Shown piece by piece: positions 17,887 to 25,670 of a stretch of DNA of 25,670 bases (its first letter is position 1; each line of letters begins with the position of its first letter). Under the pieces are notes generated by a model. That model ran no database searches. It saw only the letters and a program-made list of their open reading frames with translations, and had not been told where the DNA came from. Location of the stretch: NCBI GenBank assembly GCA_036939755.1, contig JALLAZ010000226.1, positions 1 through 25,670 of the forward strand. Reading direction: 5' to 3'. The DNA comes from Stephanodiscus triporus (lineage: Eukaryota; Bacillariophyta; Thalassiosirophyceae; Thalassiosirales; Thalassiosiraceae). A program made the translations under genes and the position numbers.

Positions 17887-18966
17887 GACACCACAAATGA
17901 GAAATGCGGTAGCCAGCGTTTCATCGACAATGACCTTTTGCTGCTGACGTTTTGGTCTATTCCTGACCGAAGTATCGGCGTCTTCATATTGTCATCAAGT
18001 GTCGTGCCCATATTACATGTTAAGCTATTGAAATCAAGATTGCCTCAAATCAAGGGCGGCCACTTCTTAAGTATCGGAATGGTGCATATCGCCACTAAAG
18101 GTCAAAGCTAGTTTACTTTTGACAGCTTAATCCTTTCCGTTGTGTGTTGCTGAATTTTTTTTCCGTTGGAGTCAGGACTTATCTCGTCTCTTGCAAAGAT
18201 GTCAACATGACCATCGTGGGGACGATCTGCAGCGGCGGTGGCGGCGATGACATTCGTTTCCTTTGACACCACCGTTATCGTGCCGCCAGGAAGCGATGTT
18301 CGCTCCTCCTCCTCCTCCTCCTCCTCCTCCTCCTCCTCCTCCTCCTCCTCCTATGCGTCGCTTTTTCAAGACACCATCCAGAGGTGAAGGATGCATTCGT
18401 CGATTCGATTTCATCATCACAACAAAGGTCGTTAACCTCATAGTGATCAGCACCGCTAACGATTCTTTGACCGTTGTCGTCGGCGAGATTCGACCTATCA
18501 ACATGACATCTCCCAAAATTAAGCGCTTCCAATCAAACATGCCATTCTCTCTCACCTCTCTCCCCCTTGGCGCTCGATTTTACGAGAAGATCGTCACGAC
18601 AGCTAAATGATGGTAGTGCTTTACCGACGCAGTCGACGCAGACTGTCGTCGCCCCTTGATCCCCCCCCGCCGACGTTACAGCAGCTTGACGAGGAGGAGC
18701 GTAGGACCGAAAGCAATCTTGGCAACGCCAGGGCAGGCAGGGGTGCAGTAATCGCTCGATGCCGCGGCCCACGATGCTGCTTCGTACTCGAGTGAATGAA
18801 GATCGATTGAGTATTTTACTACTACCGTCAGTCCATCCCGAAATCGGCTCACAAGGTAGGACGATGCATCGTCTAGTTTTTCCATCCTCGACGGGCAGAA
18901 AGAGAGAGTCGGGACTTTCACGGGGAGTAGAAACTTAATGATAGTGCAAGACCCCTCGCGCAAATT
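17887..18966. other. Intergenic, no supported gene
   Basis: About 1.1 kb between the cyclin remnant and the 3' end of the kinase gene. Frames such as 18263-18610 (+) exist only because a triplet microsatellite keeps several frames open. Nothing in their flanks matches a family I know. The right end probably holds the kinase 3' UTR. Confidence 0.5.
18303..18352. repeat. (CTC)n microsatellite
   Basis: Fifty bases of perfect CTC/TCC repeat, about 16.7 units. Read as protein it gives poly-Pro on the plus strand, and poly-Gly or poly-Arg on the minus strand, but no real gene is evident around it. Confidence 0.95.
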
Positions 18967-20736
18967 TTAGCAGGAGAGTTTCGCATCATTATCGTTCGAC
19001 GGAGGCCACGCGAGGGATTTGGCACCGGAGCCCCCGGCCGCACCCCGCGACGAGGGGGCGACGGAAATATGAAATTTCTCGCCGAGGGCGGAAGACAGGG
19101 AGGCGTCGAGCGTCGCCTCGATCGCTTCGCAGTTCGACAACGATCCAACGTCGTCGCAATGACTGTGGTCGAAGCTGCCATCGAATCCCCCCCGATCGAA
19201 GGATGCGAAATCTAGAAAGACGTCGTCGTCGCCGACCCCCACGGAACTGGGACGAGATTCGAGCGGCGGCGCCGCCCGCGACGACGACGACCACGACGAC
19301 GTCGTCCTGTCGCGGTCGTTGTTGTGCCTTTGCACCACCTCGCTCGCCTTCTTCCGCTTGGCTGCGGCCGAGTTCGGGTTGAGCTTCTTCGCCTCGACGA
19401 CCTTCCTCGGTTTGGTCGGGGGAGATTGACTTCGTACGATGCCCTGCCCGTCCGTCCTGTACGAGCCCCCCCCCATCCTGACGACCTCCCCCTCCCCCTC
19501 CCCCCCCCTCCCGCCCTCCCCCTCGTCCCTCGTACGATCCGACCGCCTCCTCCTCCTATCGGGAAGCGGCCGATTCGAGTACAGCGCGCTCAGGCAAATG
19601 ATGACCTCGGACATGTCCGCCCTATCCCTGTAGTCCAGAGCGAGCATCCTGTCGATGAGATCGACTAGGCCCGTGCCGTACGGGTTGTCGTCCGGGACCT
19701 TGTACCTACGCGACAGTATGGCGAGGTTGGACCCTTCCTCGAAGCAATCCCGACGATACGCGAGGGAAAACAACGAGCATCCCAGGGCCCATACGTCCGT
19801 GCTCTCGGTGAGCCTCCTCGTCATGTACAGGTCGACCATCTCCGGCGCGCGGAACATTTGCGTCGTTGTCCTGGACACGACCTCCTCGGCCCTCCTACGT
19901 TCCTCCGGCGTGCGCAAGTCGGTGTGCCCGACCACGGCCGAACCGAAGTCGCATAGCTTGTACGATCCCCCGGCCTTGATCAGGAAGTTCACGGGCTTCA
20001 AGTCCCTGTGTATCACCGGCGGACGCTGAGCGTGCAGGTACGACACGGCGTTGCATATCTGCCCGAACGCGATGACGAGGGAGGGCAGGTCGAACCCCCC
20101 CGCGCACGACGACGACGCGGCGGCGGCGGTACCGCGGTACGACGACGACGACGACGACGACGACGACCTCATCCGCCTAATGGCGTCGAACGCGGTGCCC
20201 CCCTCGCAGTACTCCATGAGTATGAGATGCTGGGACGATTTGACGTCGCCGTTGACGACGTTGTTCGTCGTGCAGGCATCGTATACCCGAACGATGCTGG
20301 GGTGGGACAGCACCCGCAGCAGCCTCGCCTCCTTCTCCGCCATGTGCTGTTGGGCCGCGTTCGAGATGGACGTTATCTTGAGAACCATGTGACCTCCCGA
20401 TGACGACGACGATGATGATACGGACATCGGCGACGGGCTCATCATCTGTCGATGTCGACCGCCGCCGCTGCCACCACCACCCTCCAACGGCGACGACGAC
20501 GACGGCGACGCGTTCGAATCAGAATCCAACGCATCGCCGCCGCAGCCGCCGCCGACGAAATTATTGACCCCCCCCCCCCCGACGGCGGCGGCGGCGGTCC
20601 TGGTCCGGACCAAGTACACGAAGGAAAACCCGCCCTCGCCCAACTGCTTGACGATGTCGAGGCTTCGTCCACGGACGGCGATTTGCCTCCCGACGAGATG
20701 CGGACCGAGTCCGAGGCTGTGGTCGACGTTTTCCAT
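18967..20736 (-). CDS. NAK/AAK1-like serine/threonine protein kinase
   Basis: 589 aa with a complete kinase domain at about residues 25-390. Visible motifs are the glycine loop GEGGFSFV (33-40), VLKI Lys (K120), the C-helix Glu (EKEARLL, about 134-140), HRDLKPVN (243-250), DFGSA (263-267), TTQMFRAPEMVDLY (291-304) and DVWALGCSLF (314-323). The activation segment and CFEEGSNLAIL match the Ark1/Prk1/AAK1/GAK family, which phosphorylates endocytic adaptor and actin-patch proteins. A Gly/Ser/Ala insert of about 75 residues separates the glycine loop from the catalytic Lys, and a poly-Ser insert occurs at 191-210. The C-terminal tail is disordered and basic, with repeated Phe/Asp motifs (DFASFDRGGFDGSF) that could bind adaptors. 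The start ATG has a GCAGCATGG context. It appears intron-less and lies head-to-head with the OTU gene. Confidence 0.9.
   Translation of the reverse strand: MENVDHSLGLGPHLVGRQIAVRGRSLDIVKQLGEGGFSFVYLVRTRTAAAAVGGGGVNNFVGGGCGGDALDSDSNASPSSSSPLEGGGGSGGGRHRQMMSPSPMSVSSSSSSSGGHMVLKITSISNAAQQHMAEKEARLLRVLSHPSIVRVYDACTTNNVVNGDVKSSQHLILMEYCEGGTAFDAIRRMRSSSSSSSSSYRGTAAAASSSCAGGFDLPSLVIAFGQICNAVSYLHAQRPPVIHRDLKPVNFLIKAGGSYKLCDFGSAVVGHTDLRTPEERRRAEEVVSRTTTQMFRAPEMVDLYMTRRLTESTDVWALGCSLFSLAYRRDCFEEGSNLAILSRRYKVPDDNPYGTGLVDLIDRMLALDYRDRADMSEVIICLSALYSNRPLPDRRRRRSDRTRDEGEGGRGGEGEGEVVRMGGGSYRTDGQGIVRSQSPPTKPRKVVEAKKLNPNSAAAKRKKASEVVQRHNNDRDRTTSSWSSSSRAAPPLESRPSSVGVGDDDVFLDFASFDRGGFDGSFDHSHCDDVGSLSNCEAIEATLDASLSSALGEKFHISVAPSSRGAAGGSGAKSLAWPPSNDNDAKLSC
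20141..20167. repeat. (GAC)9 run encoding poly-Ser in the kinase
   Basis: Nine perfect GAC triplets on the plus strand encode serines on the minus strand, inside the kinase N-lobe/C-lobe insert. Such runs are length-unstable, so alleles may differ. Confidence 0.9.
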
Positions 20737-21431
20737 GCTGCCTCCTCGTGTGTATCGTATCGTACTTATTCTCTTTTAGCTTGCTGGTGTGTTGTTCTGC
20801 CATCATTCATTCTGGCCTCTTGGCCATTCATTGGCGGGCGTAGTTGCGCGGGCTGCCCCCCACACATGCCCGAAAAAAACAAAAGGTGTGTATGTAAAAG
20901 AATGTCTGAGGTTGGGTGAGACTGCGACACGTTGTAAGTTCAAGTACCTATCTTCTGGTGTATGGTACTCTCTTGTGTGTATTACGTCACTCATCCGCCG
21001 GCCGCCCCACACAATACAACGAAAAACACTTCCGCGCCGCCGCGGCCGTCGCCTCCTCCTCAGTCCTTCCTCCACCCACGATCTACGATCTATATACGAT
21101 ACCTCCACCCCGGGCGAGCGAACTCGACCGTCGACGCCGTCGTCTCTCGTTCGCCACTTGTCGCCACCGCCTCTATCTAGGGCGCCGCCGTCCGCGCCGC
21201 AGCCGTCCCCCGGAAGTCCCAGCCAGCAAGCCGTCCGTCCATCGCGCTTCCGCCGTGTTCGACTACCCCGTTGGCGCATTCCGACCAGTGATAGATCGGG
21301 GGGGCGATAGATGTCGTAATCCTCCCACCCAAACTTTGGGTTTTTGGGGCCATCGGGGGGGGTTCGCACTCTCTCCTTGCTCGCATTGAATATATATATT
21401 ATATCGAATCGACCAACCCCCCCTCGCCGCC
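20737..21431. promoter_or_regulatory. Divergent promoter region between kinase and OTU genes
   Basis: About 0.7 kb, probably holding both promoters and 5' UTRs. An AT-rich ATATATATATTATAT tract at about 21389-21403 lies roughly 30-45 bp before the OTU start codon, within an otherwise GC-rich stretch. That is close for a TATA box unless the 5' UTR is very short. Shadow frames of 150-200 codons occur here but carry no recognisable motif. Confidence 0.4.
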
Positions 21432-23152
21432 ATGGCGCCGAATACGAGGGGGAAACGCACACGGAAGGATGCTACCGCCGCCGGGAGAAGGAACGATTCT
21501 CCGCCCTACTCCTCTCCGCTCCTCCTCGGTCCGCATCTCAGGAGGCTCGTACTGCTCCTCCTCGCATCCTGGTTCGTCCTCCACGATTCGCCGGCCGCGA
21601 AGGGGGGGGCGTCGCGGATACGCCGCCGCCACCACGAGGTTCGCGCCGAGCAACAACAACATCATCGTCGTCCCACCACCATCCCGCGGTCCAACAATCG
21701 CTACGCCCACTACCGTTACAGCGGCTCGTCGTCGTCGTCGTCCGCCGACGGCGCGTCGGAGGCCAGCGGCGTCGTCGGCGGCGACGAATCGGAAACCCCC
21801 CCCCGCTTCCATCCTCCTTGGAATCCCTCCCCGAAGATCGATCCGAACGGCTTCCTGTCGGACGCGTACGCGCGTTGTCCCGGGGAGTGGGAGTCGCTTG
21901 CCAACATACGAGGCAGGCACGGGCCGAGGGCGGGGGGAGGGGGAGGACGGCGCGGCGGGGGGGGCATCCTCCTCCTCAACGGCGGCAACAACAAAAACAA
22001 CAAGAAGGACCGACGACGGGCCGACGACGACTACGACGACGACGACGACTACTACTTCAACGAATTGCTGAACGTGCCGGTACTGGTCAGGCAGGTACCC
22101 GGCGACGGGAATTGTCTCTTCCACAGCATATCCGCCTGCCTGCACCACGCGGCGAACGGCACGCACCTGCCGATGAACTCGCACGAGCGCGTACGGAGGC
22201 TGCGGGAGTCGTCGCTACGTCTGCGCAACGCCGCCGTCGACGTGCTGCAGCAACGACAACGACGTGGGAGGACGTGGGGTGGTGGAGGAGGAGGTGGTGG
22301 CTGGACGATGATGATCGGCGGCGGCGGGGGCGGCGGCGGGAGGCGATTGTTCCTGCAGGGGGAGGAATATCTCGACGCGTCCGAGCTTCTATCCGCCGCG
22401 GCCGCGCAGTTCGATCTCACGGGGGAGGAATATTGCGAGTTGATGAGGAAGGAGTGCTACTGGGGCGGAGGACCCGAGATCGTTGCCCTGTGCAACTATT
22501 TGCGAAGGCCCATACACATGTTGAGTTGGTTCGCCTTTTTTTATTTTTTTTGCCGATGGTGTTTCGTCGAGGACGATGATGATGATGAATGCCATTCTCT
22601 CTCTTCTCAAAGCCCCGAGTGGATCGGATTCCTTGTTTGTGTTTTTTCTCTCTTTCGACATATCCCGCGTCCTAACTTTTTCGTCGTCATCGTCATTCTG
22701 TAACGATCCCCCCCCCCCTCGCTCATCGTAGATACGAGGTCATACCGGTCGACGAGTCCGCCGCGCATCGGCGAGTCAACGGCCGGGGCAACTCCAAATA
22801 TTCGTTGTTGTTGCCATCCTCGCGCCGCGGCGGCGGTAGCAACAACGACGATGTCGATGTCAAAAAATTGTCAACCAACAAACAGTTCGCGCTGCGTCGC
22901 ATGGCGTGTTTCGGCTCGCCGAAGTTCGACCGTCGCGAGCCGTTGCACATACTCTCGGCCGACTCGCGCTTCCCGGACGTGGACCCGCATCGCATCCGTA
23001 GGGTGGGGAATCACTTCATGGCATTGTTCCCCGTCGTGGACTTGTCGTCGTGCAAGGTTGATACCGGAGGCGACGGCGGCGTTCGTCGTCGGTTTGCGAG
23101 GCATGCATTGATTGGACGGGGCGGCTGTCGCACGGGATCGGGGGTGCGGTAA
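21432..23152 (+). CDS. OTU-family cysteine protease, two exons, probable membrane anchor
   Basis: I reconstruct exon 1 as 21432-22519 and exon 2 as 22732-23152, giving 502 aa. The intron (22520-22731, 212 bp) starts GTTGAGT and ends in a C-rich tract plus CATCGTAG. Splicing turns the codon after RRPIH into Ile and continues IYEVIPVDE in the right frame. OTU deubiquitinases cleave ubiquitin chains. The active-site box PGDGNCLFHSI (Cys228) is in exon 1. The catalytic His is in exon 2, GNHFMALFP (His457), preceded by EPLHILSADSRFPD. A hydrophobic stretch (about residues 37-51) behind a basic N-terminus suggests a signal anchor. Long Gly- and Asp-rich inserts occur at 167-207 and 283-303. The start codon has a GCCGCCATGG context. 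Gene family is firm; location is inference. Confidence 0.88.
22520..22731 (+). other. Intron of the OTU protease gene
   Basis: GT-AG, 212 bp, phase 2. It contains a T-rich left half and a C9 run close to the acceptor. The exon 1 frame stays open through the intron to a TAA at 22701-22703, so a retained intron would give a 423-aa protein without the catalytic His. Confidence 0.85.
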
Positions 23153-24159
23153 CTGATGGCATCTGAGATCCAGTCGTAGCGGGGGGTGGGGGGGGGGGGG
23201 TAGGAAAGCAATGGGTCGTCCCATTTTTGACCCGGGGGTAATTGTACGGAATCGATTGCCGATGACAAGCTACTTGAAACTGGTTCCGAGGCTTTGTTAA
23301 TTCTATGAGGATGATGAAAAGGCTTTGTAAATTCTATGAGGATGACGAGATTTCTTGCTGTCCCGATGTGGCTGCCAACATGCTATGGTACTGATGTCCT
23401 AACAATTGTTGCACTAGCAGTTACACCTGCTTACCTTAAGCTTACCCTCTAAGCATAAGTAGATACTCGCACAAGCCTTCCATTCCTTAGGCGTGCCTAT
23501 TCTTGTCAGCACTAGAACAAGAATGCGACCACTAGGAAGATCGCCAGGATTGTCATTGATGCGATGATGAGAGCAACTCCCCGACACAGCAATCATAGCA
23601 GGGTCGTTATGTTCCTTGGGGCAAGACCACCATACAGGATAGTGAGAGGCGGTGGCACCAGTGTTTGATATCAGGTATAATTTCTTGATGGCGGGAGCAA
23701 AGAAACCATTGTACCAAGTAGCAAGAGAAACTTCAAGGAAATAAAACAATGTACAATTCTTGGGTATACATGAATTCTGAAGGAGGAAAAGAGGCCGCCC
23801 GGCGGCCATGGCATCTGCTGTTGTCGCATGATCAACATACCCCCCTCCCCATGGCTCTGTGGCATGTGGTATATTAGTAGTAGTACAGCAGCTAGCCAAT
23901 ACACATCAAATCAATATAAGTTACTAATACTGTACATTTGACCTCAATTTACTATCGAGTCCCTGCTGCGACTACTGTTAGGCATGTCAAAAAAGAAGAC
24001 GTCCAGCCTGGGGCGTTGCCTGGTGATCATTATTGGCTGAGATATGATTGATCATAGTTTACTTAAGAAAAAGCATCTTTACTTAAACAAAAGTTCATGT
24101 TTAGTTTCAACATACTTAAGCAGATTTCTACTTAAGTAAATATAACCACATGTCTCTCA
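23153..24159. other. Intergenic, AT-rich, no supported gene
   Basis: It begins with a G-rich tract (about 23180-23202) downstream of the OTU stop. A 161-codon minus-strand frame (23899-23414) is the longest open stretch, but no motif or family can be recognised. Several ACTTAAG words cluster at about 24059-24141. Confidence 0.45.
23290..23349. repeat. 31-bp tandem duplication
   Basis: Two adjacent copies (from 23290 and 23321) beginning GGCTTTGT and containing ATTCTATGAGGATGA, with few mismatches. No gene overlaps them. Confidence 0.85.
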
Positions 24160-24335
24160 TTAATCCGACCTTCTAATTCAGGGCAAATCCAGGGCCAACA
24201 TCCAGTGGTGCTGGCATATTTTATGGTTGCATTGACTAGTTCACTCATTAAACTAGTCAATGCAAACATAAAATATGTTTGGTAGTCCACCAGGGTTTGC
24301 GGCAGTGAATTTGCCTTCAATCCGGAGGTGGTGAA
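24160..24335. repeat. Long imperfect inverted repeat
   Basis: The core arms 24215-24241 and 24251-24277 are 27 bp with one mismatch around a 9-base loop. Similarity continues outward, less perfectly, to about 24160 and 24335 (GGCAAAT in both arms, then further matches). Both arms read outward-in as a related peptide (YFMVALTS on plus, YFMFALTS on minus). This suggests an inverted duplication of one older sequence rather than a simple palindrome. It could be a MITE or a source of hairpin RNA. Confidence 0.8.
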
Positions 24336-24834
24336 TTGAGGTTACTAACCGTACAGTAGATGGATGTAAAATGCTGAAACTAGCGTGGATTTTATGTTAT
24401 TAATATTTATAAGTCTGTTTACCTTGCCGGTTGCTGCAGCAACAAGCCGTCAGTGCCTGCTTTGCCTCCCACCACAGCTGCAGGTCAAAAATGTCAGTCT
24501 CTTGCTGCTGCTGCTTGCCACATAGCTTTCAATGATTCCACGAAAATGCAATTTTCAGATGCAGTGTCATGTGCAATGGCTCGCCATCTAAGGATTGTAT
24601 ACAAACCCCGATTGGCTTTTGATACTTAATCCATAATTTGATATTAGGGGTGGCACCAGTAAAAATGTGATTTTTTCAAATAGCCCCAATTGCACATTTG
24701 AATGTTCTAATTTGCTCTAATAGGTGTCAATAAGATGTCTGAAAAGTTTTGTTGAAAAAAATTGACTGGAACCTACCTGTTGGCATCGCCAAACATTGAA
24801 ATGCCCCACGCAAACAAAATGCCCCATTTTACAT
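24336..24834. other. Intergenic, no supported gene
   Basis: AT-rich DNA without a recognisable gene. It holds a perfect 14-bp palindrome at 24430-24443 (GTTGCTGCAGCAAC). The right part may be a more diverged continuation of the satellite-like array that follows. Confidence 0.45.
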
Positions 24835-25600
24835 GCTATTATGAGCCTGTGTTGTAATTACCAAACTAAATGCATATGGGGCCTAAAAAGTATAGACATT
24901 GTCCCAATGTATGGGTTGAAGATGCCTGCAAAGTATTGGGATGTGGTTTCAACTTAAAGGGGGCCATTGGGGATGCTAAAGGGGTGACTGACGATGGCAT
25001 CACCTACTAACAACATATCTCGTGTTATTATACCATGTCTTGTAATTTCCAACCCAAATTAATGAAGGATGTAAAAAGCATGGGCATTGTTCCAATGCAT
25101 GATTGGAAGATGCCCCTAAAGTATTGGGGCATGCTTTCATCTCAAAGTGGCGGTTGGGGCTACCATGGTATAGATAGCACCGGCTAACCTAACAAAATGC
25201 CTCATTCATCTAGTGTTATTGTACCATTTGTAATTTCCAAACCAAATCAATGAAGGATGTAAAAAGCATGGGCATTTTCCCTATGTATGATTGGAAGATG
25301 CCCCTAAAGGTCAACCTAAAGTGTTGTGGCATGTTTTTATCTCAAAGTGGATGAGCTAGCATCGGCTAACAGAATAACATTCCCCGTCATCTAGTGCTGT
25401 TATTACTTTGTATTGCAATATTCAAACTACTGGCAGGTGAGACATATAAATCATGGGAATTGTTCCCATGCACTTGAGGAAGATGCTGCTAATGTTTTGG
25501 AGCATGGTTTCATCTTTAAATGGGCCGCTGTGTCTACCAAGTGTCGGACACCATGGTCAGGGGGGTTATTACAAAATGGCGGGAATAAAATTGAAGGTAG
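24835..25600. repeat. Satellite-like array of about 185-190 bp units
   Basis: Four diverged direct repeats start near 24836, 25023, 25215 and 25399, a spacing of about 184-192 bp. Each contains GTTATT near its start, a TGTAATTTCCAAAC-like word, GGGCATTGTTCC-like and GGAAGATGC words, then GGGGCATG or similar, TTTCATCTCAAAGTGG, and a final CATCTAGTG. Units two and three are closest to each other; the outer two are more diverged. Within a unit, ATGCCCC and GGGGCAT form a small inverted repeat. No coding potential is seen. Confidence 0.82.
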
Positions 25601-25626
25601 GAATTAAGTACATTCTACGTAGGAAT

Positions 25627-25653
25627 GTCATCGTTGTCATCGTTGTCATCGTT
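25627..25653. repeat. 9-bp microsatellite, three copies
   Basis: GTCATCGTT is repeated three times in a row directly before the adapter-like end. A short hairpin (ACATTC...GAATGT) sits just to its left at about 25610-25628. Confidence 0.9.
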
Positions 25654-25654
25654 G

Positions 25655-25670
25655 AGATCGGAAGAGCACA
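25655..25670 (+). other. Illumina TruSeq adapter sequence at the contig end
   Basis: The last 16 bases, AGATCGGAAGAGCACA, equal the start of the standard Illumina TruSeq adapter. They follow a microsatellite at the very end of the window, a place where assemblies stop. This is a sequencing artefact and not part of the genome. Confidence 0.93.

Noticed and set aside
18263..18610. Plus-strand frame with poly-proline
   Set aside because: The frame is held open by the CTC microsatellite and its flanks match nothing known.
21344..22579. 411-codon plus-strand frame over the OTU gene
   Set aside because: Arginine-rich shadow of the OTU reading frame; the OTU frame carries the catalytic motifs and the better start context.
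23414..23899. 161-codon minus-strand frame in AT-rich DNA
   Set aside because: No family, no domain pattern and no neighbouring exon that extends it; could be a decayed gene but unsupported.
24835..25600. Possible CRISPR-like array
   Set aside because: Units of about 185-190 bp are diverged along their length with no short identical repeat and unique spacer pattern; it is a eukaryotic satellite-type repeat.

Overview
The window looks like nuclear DNA from a diatom, probably a centric one. The evidence is a split gene with a DUF6824 domain, a family known mainly from diatoms, and a gene of another diatom-type family with an REYPI-like core. Short GT-AG introns, an intron-containing OTU protease gene and stramenopile-like retroelements fit the same picture. 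I cannot name the species. The last 16 bases match the start of the Illumina TruSeq adapter, so the right edge is probably a raw contig end.

Layout. (1) 1-535: clustered palindromes carrying a TTCGATT motif, a 20-bp direct repeat and no convincing gene. (2) 536-5145: a decayed Ty3/gypsy LTR retrotransposon on the minus strand, with 115-bp LTRs about 94% identical, a polypurine tract, and gag, protease, reverse transcriptase, RNase H and integrase remnants in domain order but broken by stops and frameshifts. (3) 5560-13858: a large, apparently intact non-LTR retrotransposon on the minus strand with two huge ORFs (1507 and 1260 aa) that overlap by 8 nt. ORF2 has N-terminal zinc fingers, a reverse transcriptase with a YVDD box and a C-terminal zinc knuckle followed by a putative restriction-like endonuclease. 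ORF1 ends in a similar two-finger module. The plus strand is markedly G/T-rich across exactly this block. (4) 13.9-17.4 kb: a single-pass membrane protein gene (+), the DUF6824 gene (-, three exons, reconstructed here) and a diatom-type conserved gene (+) divergent from it. (5) 17.5-17.9 kb: a frameshifted cyclin-box remnant. (6) 18.97-23.15 kb: a head-to-head pair, an NAK/AAK1-like protein kinase (-) and a two-exon OTU cysteine protease (+), in GC-rich DNA full of trinucleotide and homopolymer runs. (7) 23.15-25.67 kb: AT-rich, gene-free DNA with a 31-bp duplication, a long imperfect inverted repeat, a satellite-like array of about 185-190 bp units, a 9-bp microsatellite and the adapter tail.

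The host genes show no obvious shared pathway. The region alternates housekeeping or regulatory genes with transposon blocks. The strongest candidate for something little described is the two-ORF LINE, because of its size, the 8-nt stop/start overlap and the repeated zinc-finger module on both sides of the ORF junction.
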